DNA of 64,000 nucleotides from Arcuatula senhousia (taxonomy: Eukaryota > Mollusca > Bivalvia > Mytilida > Mytilidae): NCBI GenBank assembly GCA_963971305.1, contig OZ020306.1, forward strand, positions 53,728,686 to 53,792,685, in the 5' to 3' direction. How positions within the stretch are numbered: the first letter of the stretch is position 1; each line of letters begins with the position of its first letter. Below the pieces are notes generated by a model. That model saw nothing but the letters and a program-made list of their open reading frames with translations. It was not told where the DNA came from and did not search any database. Of this stretch, positions 43,635-54,240 are shown in pieces. The translations under genes were made by a program, and so were the position numbers.

Positions 43635-44296
43635 TTCCACATGACTATATATTGAGCTGATTTTTGGGTATGTGAGTATCTCATAATGAATTACAGATAG
43701 AGACATCGATTGGTCTTGTTGGAGTGGTATAATTGTGTGTGTGTCCATCTATTTATCCCTTCTTTGTTCTGATTGTTGCCTGTTGTTATTGTAAAACATA
43801 ATTAAGCAAGACATTGCCTTAAAAGCTCGCGTAGATACTAAAATAAAAACCATTCCATTGATTTAAAGTAGGATCAAGGGGGTGAGATAGTTTAGGTGTG
43901 GTGTGTTTCTATTTCATGTCGTTTTTCTCATACACAAACATTTTCAAAAACATAGGGCAAAATCTTCTGACAAAATCCGAATGTTTCCGTGGTGTTTTGA
44001 GTCTCTTGCAATTTGGCAGACTATCTATATTACAGAGCTCGATACGCTCGCGTATTAATTCATTTGCATTATAAGTGCACCTCTTTTTTCAGTTGATTTA
44101 ATACAAAAATAGTAGAATATCGAACTTACTACTGCAATATAATTTCATCGACCATCTGCTTTTAAATTAGATGTTGACAATTTATCTATTATGATGATTC
44201 AAAATTTTAGCTTGTAATCTTATAACTAATAAAAATATTGAATTGTTGTCTGTGTATGCTTAAATTAAAATCAATAATATTTTTTTACTTTGATAG
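43635..44296 (+). other. Intron sequence upstream of terminal exon
   Basis: AT-rich; the end is a good acceptor with a T-run. No recognised element beyond 43635. Confidence 0.4.
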
Positions 44297-44473
44297 AAAA
44301 GAAATGTGATGAAAATGACAAGAGTTGAGGTTCCAGATGAGATGAAGTTTGAGGACCCAATTGAAGAGGAGGAGGAAGAAATTGTCAAGGAGATAGCTCT
44401 ATCAGAGGGGGCCCTGAGATGTAGTCAGACCAGTGTCTGCTCTTCAGAATATGTCGACATACACACATTGTAA
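44297..44473 (+). CDS. Terminal exon of 5'-nucleotidase/metallophosphoesterase-like gene
   Basis: A 177-nt last exon, phase 0, after acceptor TTTTTTACTTTGATAG. It encodes 58 residues and stops at TAA (44471-44473). A Lys/Met/Arg-rich start is followed by an acidic run (PIEEEEEE) and the end SSEYVDIHTL. The acidic run and the spacing after the nucleotidase domain suggest a soluble tail rather than a GPI or transmembrane anchor; no hydrophobic C-terminal segment is present. The last codons lie in the first unit of a decayed tandem repeat that continues into the 3' UTR (44445-44560). Candidate polyadenylation hexamers are ATTAAA near 44826 and AATAAA at 44857. Confidence 0.85.
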   Translation, partial: KRNVMKMTRVEVPDEMKFEDPIEEEEEEIVKEIALSEGALRCSQTSVCSSEYVDIHTL

Positions 44474-44856
44474 TATTTTAGAATATATCAACATACACAC
44501 TATAAATTCCTTAGAATATGTTGGCATACACATATTTTAATTCCTCATAATAGGTTGATGTACACTTATATGTACAGCTAATATCAACATTCACACATTG
44601 TTATGACTGAGATTATGCTGCTATAAACACTTTTAACTCTTTAAATATATCAACATTTACACATTTTAACAACTAATAGATTATATCAATATACAATATA
44701 ATTTGTTACTCCCTAAAAGTTGACATACACTTTGATACACCTCAGTGTCAACAAGTGTTGGTCTCAGAGAGTGTTTTTGACAGGAAATTATGCCCTGAAC
44801 TATCGACAAGAAATGTGCATTTTAAATTAAAAACAGTTTTATCACCATATACGTAG
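44474..44856 (+). other. Probable 3' UTR with decayed tandem repeat
   Basis: Follows the stop codon of the nucleotidase-like gene. It begins with about three diverged units of roughly 52 bp built around GAATAT.T...CATACAC, starting inside the coding end at about 44445 and again near 44481 and 44513. The remainder is AT-rich. ATTAAA occurs near 44826 and AATAAA at 44857; which is used cannot be told. A TIR-type repeat starts at about 44860. Confidence 0.5.
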
Positions 44857-44859
44857 AAT

Positions 44860-45960
44860 AAAGGATTAGGGGCAATAAGGCTCCGTTTTACCCTTAGATA
44901 TGAAGGTTATGTAAAAGTTTATATATTTGGCAACAATAAAAGGGTAAAATAGGTTAAAACATTTTATAATTAATATTGAAGCGTCATGATGCCATCATAA
45001 TTCTAGTAATTTTAGAGACATTTTGGTTGTTTTAAAGGTACACTTTGTGCAAGAGAACATTGACAAACAAAATCATATTTTTAGAGAAGGCTAACATGAG
45101 CCATATTAACAATCTGTAGAAGTGTTTAGTTGTTTCTTATGTGCACAGATACCACTTTTCAAGCCCAATAAATACCTTTAAAATGGTAAAAAATTATGGA
45201 AATTGGCATTTTTCTGAATGAAGACCAATTTTAATTTTATATATTTTACCCAAACAATCTTTTAGAAATTTAAAGATATGATTTATGTTCATATTTGAAT
45301 ATTAAGGTTAATGAGGACACCTGACTCTGAAAATATCTGCTAATTAAAAATCTTATTTTATTGCCTTAAATATCAAATAATGTTGATATCTTCCATATAA
45401 AACTAAAATAAAGATAGGTCATCAGGCTTGTTTTTCCCATATAAGGGTTCAAAGTTTGACTTAATTACAATGGCTATTACAGGAAAGCACATATAAAATG
45501 CATAAAATCACTGCTCAAGAACAAATCTTACATTACAAATTTGATTTTATTAGATCAAAATAAAAATAATGAAGCAAATTTTGATATAAGAGTGAGAAAA
45601 AAGGGGGTTACCAACTTCGTTTTGAATCTGCCTGTAAAATCCATTGTATTTTGATGGTCATATTTTACATTGATTATCTCCCTTGATATTTTCAAAACTA
45701 TGATTTATTAAGTTAATAGTCATTATCTCTGTTTAAAAAATATTATTATGTGTTTAACATTTCTTTGTTTAACTCATTTAATATGTAATTTGTATTTATT
45801 GATATGCTAGCGTTTTCTTTGCATATTTAGATGTGCTTGGTCACATGACACCTGTCCTCATTAACCTTAAATAAATATTTTATTACCATTTGTTTACAGT
45901 ATTCGCAGGTTGAGACTCGGGTAAAATTTTGGCAAAATCAGGTTTTATTGCCTCTACTGA
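44860..45960. mobile_element. TIR element related to element B
   Basis: Left AAAGGATTAGGGGCAATAAGGC and right end read inverted (AGAGGCAATAAAACC) are imperfect inverted repeats. The interior blocks GAAGCGTCATGATG, TTTTTAGAGAAGGCTAACATGAG and AACAATCTGTAGAA match element B (25038, 26580-26640) in order, and the H1 insertion present there is absent here, giving an empty-site comparison. Confidence 0.55.
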
Positions 45961-46589
45961 TATATGGCTCCAAGAAATGTAAATATATGTTTTAAATGTT
46001 AATTTAATGGATGGAATATTGATATAACAAATAAAACAAAAACAATACTTTAACTTTAATATTGATTTTTTTAAATATAATGATTGAGTCTAATCCAATT
46101 ATATCTGATTTTCTGGAAATTTTGCGAGCTATAATTTGATATATTTTCCCAAGGCACTAGTTCATTGAATTTCAGCTCTGTTAATTTAGTCATTTCACCT
46201 GGAGTACATTTAAATTCTACAATATTGTCAAAATAGCAAACTTTTATTATTGTCTGTTCAATGTTAAATTATTTTTATAAGGTAATAGATCATTATTTAT
46301 GCCTGCTAAATGGTTGAGTTTCTACTCCAGCATTTTAAAATTTATAATTCTTAAATGCACTTATGCATCTACAAATTTTAGGAATATACATGTACTTAAA
46401 TAGAATACAGCTTATTATATCTTATCTATTTCTTATTATAGTTGATGAATTTAGTTTCAACTGTCAACCATTTTTATAAAACAGCATTTTTTTGGTGAGT
46501 TTATTATGTTATAATGATGTCTTCATTGTCCACAGGTAGTATTTTTCTGCATATACAATATAATTGGAAAATCTGGGTTATAAAATGGT
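45961..46589. other. AT-rich intergenic sequence
   Basis: No structure recognised. Confidence 0.35.
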
Positions 46590-46790
46590 GAATGTCAGGC
46601 TGACAGAAAGAAAATAGTTTACGTAACAGTTTTCTGAACAACTACTTATTTCAGCCTCTTGATATTTGTTATGCAGCATGGGCACGGTTCCCATACAGTG
46701 AGATTTATAATTGATTACAGTTGGAAAATAATTGATTTAATGCTGTCACTCACCTTCTCCCTGTTTAAAGAAATCGGGCTATTTTCAACT
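46590..46790. repeat. Single ~180-bp unit related to 8910-9300
   Basis: AACAGTTTTCTGAACAACTACTTATT, CTTGATATTTGTTATGCAGCA and CACCTTCTCCCTGTTTAAAG repeat the order of the 8910 array. Confidence 0.45.
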
Positions 46791-47021
46791 TACCAGAAAT
46801 TGAAATTATTTTGGACTTTGGAAAATTAATATTCGAGAATTATGAGCTGACTAACCTGTACTAAAGGGGCATGCTGGCATGGCTAAGGGGGTGAACTTCA
46901 TCTAACCAAGAAAACTAACACTAAATATTAGCCATGCCAACATAACTAACCCTCTTAGTAGGATATAGTCTAATTCATAAATATTAAATTAATTTTTCAA
47001 GCTCCAAAATAATTTCTGGTT
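46791..47021. mobile_element. Foldback element with ~95-bp arms
   Basis: Arms 46791-46885 and 46929-47021 are imperfect inverted copies (ACCAGAAATT..TTATTTTGGA..TT and ..GGCATGGCTA next to a 43-bp loop). Non-coding. No clear target duplication. Confidence 0.6.
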
Positions 47022-47427
47022 CAAATGATAAGCTATTTATATTATTTAAGTTTCCATTAATGTATCACTGTCTTTACCTTGGTATCTTTTAATTAAAGTT
47101 TGGTAATGGGGCAAGTTAAACAAAATGTTAAAGTTTGACATTTTGTTCAATATACATAATTCTTGTAAACTTAGTTACTAACGAAAATTGATTCAATAGT
47201 TTGTTTTATGTATTGTTTACTTTTATCCAATATCTTCCAAAGTGTTAAGATTTTATGCAGCTATTTGTTAATGTTGCTTTAATATTTTATTTGTTATTGA
47301 TTCACAATTGAAGCTTTTATGCTTGTTATATCTTTTTAATTGTTGATTATTAAAAAGTAAGCATTTATTTAAACTGAGGTTGTTTTAGGTATACTCACTT
47401 TGATTCCAGTCTTTTACAAAATTTTTA
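47022..47427. other. AT-rich intergenic sequence
   Basis: T-rich; nothing recognised. Confidence 0.35.
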
Positions 47428-47476
47428 TTAGGACCCCACATCGTAGATGCGGACGCCATATAGTTTTCACTTTGTC

Positions 47477-47511
<35 letters not shown>

Positions 47512-48026
47512 CCGTCCATCAACAATTCTTGTGAACACTAAAACTCAAAAACTATTAACATCACAGTTCTGAAACTTTGTACAGCTGCTAATTAGCATGT
47601 CATGATTTGCATGTAAAAATTACGTGCAAATCTGTTAAATGTTTTTGTAAAAAAACTTCATTTTTTATCGAAAATCATAGATTTTGAAAATTGGACTTTG
47701 TGAACACTAAAACTCAAAAACTGTTAACAATACAGTTCTGAAACTTTGTAAAGCTGCTAAGTAGCATGTCATGATTTGCATATTTTTTTCTAATTTTTGG
47801 AAAAAACTTCATTTTTTCGAAAATCACAGATTTTGAGAATTGTAATTTTTGAACAATAAACTAAAAAAAAATCAAAGGATATCGATAATAACAATACAGC
47901 TCTGAAGTTTCATATACATTCCATGGAACATGCTTTAATGGTTATAATCAAAGTTCGCATGATTTTAAAAACACTTCGATTTTTTGCCACAGTGCCCTTT
48001 CTGACTTAGTCAGTATTCTAGTTTAA
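47428..48026 (+). mobile_element. H6 HINE-like element (tentative)
   Basis: GGACCCCACATCGTAGATGCGG is followed by a long GTCT/GTCC microsatellite (47475-47518) and 2.3 core units of about 170 bp (GTGAACACTAAAACTCAAAAAC, GAAACTTTGTA.AGCTGCTAA). The end has CTGACTTAGTCAG and ATTCTAGTTT. Clear subterminal inverted arms were not found, so membership is inferred from layout. Confidence 0.5.
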
Positions 48027-48237
48027 ATTTAAAGAGTTGTACACATATTGAGTAATGATCACTTTTATTACATCCCTCTTTTGTTCTAACAGGGGTGATC
48101 TGAGCCATATCGTCCCTTGGAATACCCTGTTGTACTTTTCAACTTTATTGTTCTTTTTCAAAGTACGTTTTTTTTAGAAATGTTCACTAAGTTGGACATA
48201 GGAAAATCATAAAATCAACAACTATTTTTTGATTTTT
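48027..48237. other. Unassigned
   Basis: No structure recognised. Confidence 0.3.
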
Positions 48238-48728
48238 TCAGTCGCTGTCCGGTGATAAAATCTTAGTTGATTTAATAAAAATGTATGATTTTACCAAAAA
48301 TGTAAGCCCTTATTCCACCGAGACTAAATTTTAAGAAAAATTGAAGCGTACAATAAGTTTATATTGTTATTTATCACTTTTCAAATTATCAATATATAGC
48401 GTAGATGATTTAAAGGTTTAATCATTGGTATTGTTGACAATGGAATCTCATTGCGGCGAAAGAAACATTAAATTATTTGTGAACCACTTACTTTGAAATA
48501 GTGTATTGCATTTCCATTTGAAGCTGTTTAAATAGAAAATCCTTTGGTGTCAAATTATTTGATGAAAATGGTTTTGATTGTTTAAAATAATCAGATTTGT
48601 AAGAGCACTGCTCACTCCATCTCTGTCAGACTAATTGACTATGTACACAATCATTAATTATTAGAAAGTTATATCTATCTGTCCGATTAATTGTTGGGTT
48701 GAATGTAGCAATAACAAGACAAATATCC
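48238..48728. repeat. Dispersed ~490-bp block, copy 1
   Basis: CGCTGTCCGGTGATAAAATC through TGTCCGATTAATTGTTGGGTTG and AATAACAAGACAAATAT matches 60443-60945 in the same orientation with many substitutions and small indels. AGAGCACTGCTCACTCCATC is identical in both. No ORF or TIR was identified. Confidence 0.6.
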
Positions 48729-49759
48729 TTACAAGCTTATACAGCTAGAGCAAAATGATATAAAAGAATTGGAACAAATATAAATGGTAATATATTATCC
48801 AAACAAAATAATGCAACAAGATTTCATTGCTACATACATGTATGTATATTGAGGATTAAGATTTACTAAAAAAAAAGAACTATTTTTGTAATTTCTACTA
48901 AGTTGGAAAACAATCCGTACAATCAAGTAATCTAATATAAACATGTGACCATTCATATTAGCTTTAAATTGGTACAAATCAATATGAAATTTGGTAAAAA
49001 CATTATACCTGTAGGTAAAATTCCAGATTTGGAAAGTTGGTCTTTCTCTTAAAATCTAGCTGACTTTTCAAACTTTGCAAATATGTATCTAGAGTTGATA
49101 TACTGTTCTAAGGTTATATATACATGTATATGCCTCATTTTATGATCGATAAACTGTTACTACAGAATGAAACATTAAAAACTGCTCAAATCAGATAAAC
49201 ATTACGGTGACCACAAAACTTCAAGTGTGCTGCTTTATGTTGTTGGCTAAAATTCAAGAGGGATTCAGATTTAGTCAATAATTGATTAAAATGGGCGTAG
49301 CAATATTCATCTACCTAAGTCTATCAGTTCTTGGGATATGAAGGCATCCATACGGCCTATTCATGAACTTTACATGAATGCAATTCAATGACACTTCTAC
49401 TTGTCAAATGGTGTAGGTGGTCACTTTTAACGACATACTAGTATACCGAATTAAACATCGCGGTCTGTTTTAATGGTGTTGGAATGGAGTACACAAATGT
49501 ATGCTAGGTCGATATCCTAAGAGCCTAGCCGACGTTGCTGGATTTGGCTACCCTGTTCGAACGTTTAATAGTTTAAAGTACTTTACTTTCAATACGTATG
49601 CTTTGTCTATCTTTCAATTTGTTTATTTAAACATTGCTGGAGAGCGGTTACTCGTTGAAATATGCATATTTACTGCGTTGCCCCGGTTTTTATGCCACTC
49701 TCCTTTGATCTTTTTCTTTATGTTAGGCGTTTAGAACACATCAAATCTATAAATTAACC
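48729..49759. other. Intergenic sequence, nothing supported
   Basis: A 77-codon open frame at 49501-49734 has no motif, splice context or neighbour that would support a gene. Confidence 0.35.
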
Positions 49760-50036
49760 GTTTCATGAGTTTGAAGCTGCATGCGTTTAAAGTTTAAAAA
49801 TGTCTAAACTCAAAGTTCTTCCTAGTCCAAACATAGTTTAATCTTATAGTCATGATCTGTTTTCCAGTTTGATATTTTTGGTTTAATGGCTTCATCACAC
49901 TCTTAACTTTCGTATAGTGTTTGGATTTTTAAAAAAAAATGTAGAGCACCCCTGATGAGTCTTGAATAGACGAAACGCGCGTCAGACGTAAAAAAATGTA
50001 TTGTCTGGAACTTTGTTGTAATTTTTATTTTTAAAG
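49760..50036. repeat. Mussel-type GACGAAACGCGCGT repeat, copy 2
   Basis: Same order as 38500-38766: TTCCTAGTCCAAACATAG, GAGCACCCCTGATGAGTCTT, GACGAAACGCGCGTCAGACG, TATTGTCTGGAACTTTG. Confidence 0.65.
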
Positions 50037-51079
50037 GACTATGTACATACAACTAACCAGCAATGATGAACGTACATTAAGGCAGTCCAAAAAAATTACG
50101 ATGCACGATTTTGAATTAAGAAAACAGGGGAAAATACTATCATCCGATTTCCAGCATTAACCATAGCCGGCATAACTCTGTTTATAGACTGATTTATCAT
50201 GAATTCGAGGCTGTAAAAGAAACCTGCCGTGATAACCTGCAATCACAGGCGCTAAGGCTAACAACATTTCAAATCATAGTTTAATGTAAAACATGGATTT
50301 ACCAACAGATGACAGCTCCGTTACGTCATAGACCTGTATATTAATATACAGATCTATGATTACGTTCACGATCTTGATCTAAATTGTATTCACATTTTAA
50401 CGGGGCTTTTACTGTGTTGAACATGTTGTTCATATACAAGTAAGTGAAAATTCAATGACTCAAATATCTCGGTACACTGGCTGTCGATGTCATTAGAAGA
50501 TTTGTTTCACAAAATTCCAAAGTCAATGGAAAGCTCCTTATGAACCATTTTGACAATTGCATTAATATCGGACGAAGTCCGACTAAGTGTAGAATATTGG
50601 TCACATGACAAGTGTATTAATGTTGCAAACCGGATGTAGCATTTTGTAAATCAATCCCATAATCCTCCGAAGGCCAGCTTTAGCTGTGTTTTTGCATAAG
50701 AAACTTAAAAGAAATTATGTTTTGGCTAAGCCAAAATATAATTTCTAAGCCAATTAAATTTTCAAACAATTTTTTTTAAGTTTTTGTGCGAAATTGAAAC
50801 TTTATTCAAAATGTTGGTCAGTGACCTAAAAAAAACACCATAACAACGGATTCCAATATGGCGACGTGTTTACATGACGACAGACTAAAACATTACTAAA
50901 TGACGTCATCTATAACAACATGACACCATGTCAACGTAATCAATATGGGAATGTTTACAATACATACGAACAATAATGCACCATGATCATAAATAAGCCT
51001 TGCACTGATTTAGCTAATCTCATTATCTCAGCCTATAATGACAAAACAAAATTTAAAAATGGAAAGAAAGGGTCATACC
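50037..51079. other. Intergenic sequence with one short palindrome
   Basis: 50326-50357 (CATAGACCTGTATATTAATA..CTATG) is a near-perfect palindrome; its twin is at 59996-60033. A CGGACGAAGTCCG hairpin lies at about 50571. Otherwise unrecognised. Confidence 0.4.
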
Positions 51080-51600
51080 TCAGATGCTGAGATGTATCCT
51101 TGGAAGTTTTCAATCCTGTGTGATATCCTCAAAGTTGAAACTTTCCGCCAGGTTGCTAAACCGATCTCCTGATGTAAATACGACCGAGAATTAAATACTG
51201 ACACCGAAAATCTTCAAAACCTGGCTGAATGAATGTTGACATTTTGTTTGTTGTCTTAGACCACAGGGACTTGACTACAAACGATTATTAATAAATTTAC
51301 TAACATATATATGTATACTATCCATGGCCATATACTAAAAAATCACTACAAACGATTATTAATAAATTTACTAACATATATATGTATACTATCCATGGCC
51401 ATATACTAAAAAATCACGTGATTTTTTAGTATATGGCCATGGATAGTATACATATATATGTTAGTAAATTTATTAATAATCGTTTGTAGTCAAGTCCCTG
51501 TGTCTTAGACAACTGAAGCGCGAAATTCTCTGACAGGGAAATGACGTCATGAAGAAGTTAATTAGTCCCCGCTTACTGTTGTCCACAAATATTTGGATGG
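51080..51600 (-). promoter_or_regulatory. Duplicated promoter-like block with CRE, copy 1 (interrupted by a MITE)
   Basis: Outside the MITE, this block matches 58770-58975 in inverse orientation: TTTCCGCCAGGTT, AAAACCTG.C.GAAT, GAAGCGCGAAAT, GAAATGACGTCA and GTCCCCGCTTA. On the minus strand TGACGTCA (51542-51549) precedes the block, and TCTGAG/GTATGA near 51080 could be a splice donor, so a first exon is possible. No coding sequence is attached. Confidence 0.35.
51254..51510. mobile_element. hAT-like MITE with 8-bp target duplication
   Basis: The element 51262-51502 is flanked by TCTTAGAC on both sides (51254-51261, 51503-51510). Ends CACAGGGACTTGAC and GTCAAGTCCCTGTG are perfect inverses. 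The interior is three 71-bp copies of one unit (51276-51346, 51347-51417 direct, 51418-51488 inverted), identical as far as I can read. CAGGG-type ends plus an 8-bp duplication are hAT hallmarks. The homologous block at 58.8 kb lacks it. Confidence 0.85.
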
Positions 51601-52179
51601 ATTGGTATTTGCAATTTTCAAGTTTGCATAATTACTGATCCAAGCTTAAGGTATATTCTAACAAGAATGCAAATGCCATTATTGTCAGGAGTGATTAAAG
51701 TCTTAGACTAAAATAAAAGGGGCTTTTAATCATTGACAAAATAATTATTCAAATTTTTATTTTTATTATTTCTAATATTTTTGACTTCATCCGATTTTAG
51801 GCTAATGCCTACGCCATATTAAGTCATACACAAGTGACTTGCAAAAAGCAGGCCCAGGGTTTTGAATGTAATCTTGATAATCGCCCTTCCTTTTATTTGG
51901 TACGTCTAAACACCACTCAGGACTCTTTAGTGCACTAAGGACATGATGCTTTTGTTTTAGCCATTCAAAATAATAAAAATGACATATTTCTAAAGTTTTG
52001 TAAAGAAATCTTAAATAGTTTTTGAGTTATATTGCATTAAAAAAAATCTTTTGATGTGCCCACGATAAACCGCTCTAAACTAAATGACAATTTAAACATT
52101 AACAAACAATTAAGATAAACTATGTTTAATAAATTAAATTTAAACCAAAACATCGACTTAAATAATAAATTAACTTTAT
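51601..52179. other. AT-rich intergenic sequence
   Basis: No structure recognised. Confidence 0.35.
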
Positions 52180-54240
52180 TCAAATACTATTGACCCAAAT
52201 AAATTTGGGTCGCAGTAATACATACACACATGACATCAATATAAAGTTCACAGTACAAAATACATTCAATACAATACAGACATGTAGAACTATCCATAAA
52301 AAAAATAAAGTCATCAATAATTAATGTTCTTCCTTCCTCAGTTCTAATGCCTGTTTGAAGAAAGAGGCAATTATTTTAACTTCTTCGGGTGTTGAGGGGT
52401 TTAAAATAATTTTTAGTTTTTCTATTTCAGGCTTTAAACTAAAATCTTTATATTTATTATTTAAACAGTTGATTAATTGAGATCTGATTGATGCATGTAT
52501 CTTACAGTGAAAAAAGAAATGACACTCATCCTCTACCAAATTACATTTTAAACATACTCGTTTATTTCTTTCAACTTTTTTTATATCTACCTGTTTCTAT
52601 GTTAAGAAAATGATCGCATAGTCTAAATTTTGAAAAAAGTTGTCTTATTTCATAGTTTGTATTTGAGAGATAAAATTCCTGTGATCCAGTTTTAGATTTA
52701 ATAAATTTATACAAGTAATTTTTATTATTAATTGTAAGATTTTCAATCTTATTTTGAATTAAATTTTCATAATAGAAGTCAATTTTATTTTTTATTTCAG
52801 TTTTAAGTGCTTTTGATTGCTTAACAGTTTTACATTCTGTAAACTGTTCAATGCTAGAGTTTATTTCATCCAAAATAGTTGAAACAAAGGAAAACCAGGA
52901 GAACACCTTTTCTGAATGTAATTGTTTAGTTAACTCAAATGCCTCCTTTAAGAGAGGATTTAAATTTTCATTGTGTAGTCTAGAAAGATAGACTAAAGCT
53001 TGGGTTTTTATAAAACTTTCAACAGGGAGAGCTTCTAGTTCTGCCCTTGAAAAACAGTTTGTGGTACATTTTTTTACTCCCAGAGTAGTTTTTGTCTCGC
53101 CTGCGAAGCAGAGCGGGACATAGGTGTTACTTTACCGGCGGCGGCGACGGCGGCGGCGGCGGCGGCGACGACGGCGGCGACGGCGGCGTTAACTTTTTGG
53201 AAAAGTTTTATGAGCACCTCCATATCTCAAGAACTATAGGTCCTGGGTTGATGAAACTTGGTATGCATATGCCCCAGTAGTAGCTTAGCACAGTTGCATC
53301 CCCATCTTTTGACCTTGACCTTGATTTTCCGGTTGAATGACTTTGACAATTTTCAATACATATAATAGCAATGGAAAAGTTTTGCGAGCACCTCCATATC
53401 TCAAGAACTATAGATCCTAGGTTGATGAAACTTGGTATGCATATGCCCCAGTAGTAGCTTACCACAGTTGCATCCCCATCTTTTGACCTTGACCTTGATT
53501 TTTTGGTTGAGTGACTTTGACAATTTTCAATACATATAATAGCAATTGAAAAGTTTTGCGAGCACATCCATATCTCAAGAACTATAGGTCCTAGGTTGAT
53601 AAAACTTGGTATACATATGCCCCAGTAGTAGCTTAGCACAGTTGCATCCCCATCTTTTGACCTTGACCTTGATTTTCCGGTTGAGTGACTTTGATTATTT
53701 TTATTGCGTATATTTGCAATGTTTAAGTTCTATAAACATCTTTTGATCTCAGGAACTGAAAATCCATGTAAATTCAAAATATAGTAGAAGTAAGAAAGAA
53801 TAATTGTTTCTGATGGTGCCGGCAGGCGAGACATACTTTAGTGTTAACTCTTGTTATAAAATTGAGATGTACTTTTTCTATTTGGGTTTTATCTATGAAG
53901 GATAGGACATCTATTATCACATTATTTTTTGACCCCCGAGCTTGAGCTCTGTACAAGGGAAGATAGCTATCCATGAAACAGATTTCAGCATTATATGTCA
54001 TAATAGGCTGAACTAACTGCTTAAACATATTATATGAAACTTTGACAGGTAATATACCATAGTTCGAAGTATACGATTTTATTGCAAATAGAACCTTTCT
54101 TGCTTTCTTAGCTAAATCTATAGTGCATTTGGCCAAACTGCCATTGTTTACTATGAGGCATCCCAGAAATTTATATTCCTTGACATTTTCAAGTTTTTGT
54201 TGATTATATTCTGCAAAAGATTCACATATGCAACGAATTT
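52180..54240 (-). pseudogene. LINE 3' region (RT C-terminus), split by an H3 element
   Basis: Minus strand. The upstream part (53856-54240) reads KLENVKEYKFLGCLIVNN and VLFAIKSYTSNYGILP, then FIDKTQIEKVHLNF. The downstream part (52321-53089) reads ALVYLSRLHNENLNPLL, NYEIRQLFSKFRLCDHFLNI and LVEDECHFFFHCKIHAS, ending at a stop at 52321. The H3 element 53090-53854 splits the frame exactly; removal restores it without a frameshift. One further frameshift lies near 52570. Motifs match the + strand LINE at 33231-34550. It is 5'-truncated, as is usual for LINE copies. Confidence 0.75.
53090..53854 (+). mobile_element. H3 HINE-like element inserted in a LINE ORF
   Basis: 5' TTTTGTCTCGCCTGCGAAGCAGAGCG and a GGCGGCGACGGC tract (53133-53188). 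The core is units of exactly 174 bp (CATATCTCAAGAACTATAG at 53221, 53395, 53569). 3' GGTGCCGGCAGGCGAGACATACTTTAGTGTTAACTCTTG. GTCTCGCCTGC and GCAGGCGAGAC are inverted. The host sequence resumes between two T residues with no duplication beyond TT. Confidence 0.85.

Noticed and set aside
47475..47518. GTCT repeat considered as an independent microsatellite locus
   Set aside because: It sits where every HINE-like family has its internal microsatellite, so it is treated as part of H6.
49501..49734. 77-codon hydrophobic frame, possible membrane protein
   Set aside because: The hydrophobicity follows from T-rich sequence; no Kozak-like start, splice sites or homologous exon were seen.
53133..53190. 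GGC/GAC repeats as a possible coding glycine tract
   Set aside because: The same tract is present in non-coding H3 copies (6913, 9526, 34960, 39178) as the family microsatellite.
53208..53639. 143-codon open frame on the minus strand with repeated SYYWGICIPSFINLG
   Set aside because: It is the translation of the 174-bp H3 tandem units. The frame stays open only because 174 is a multiple of three.
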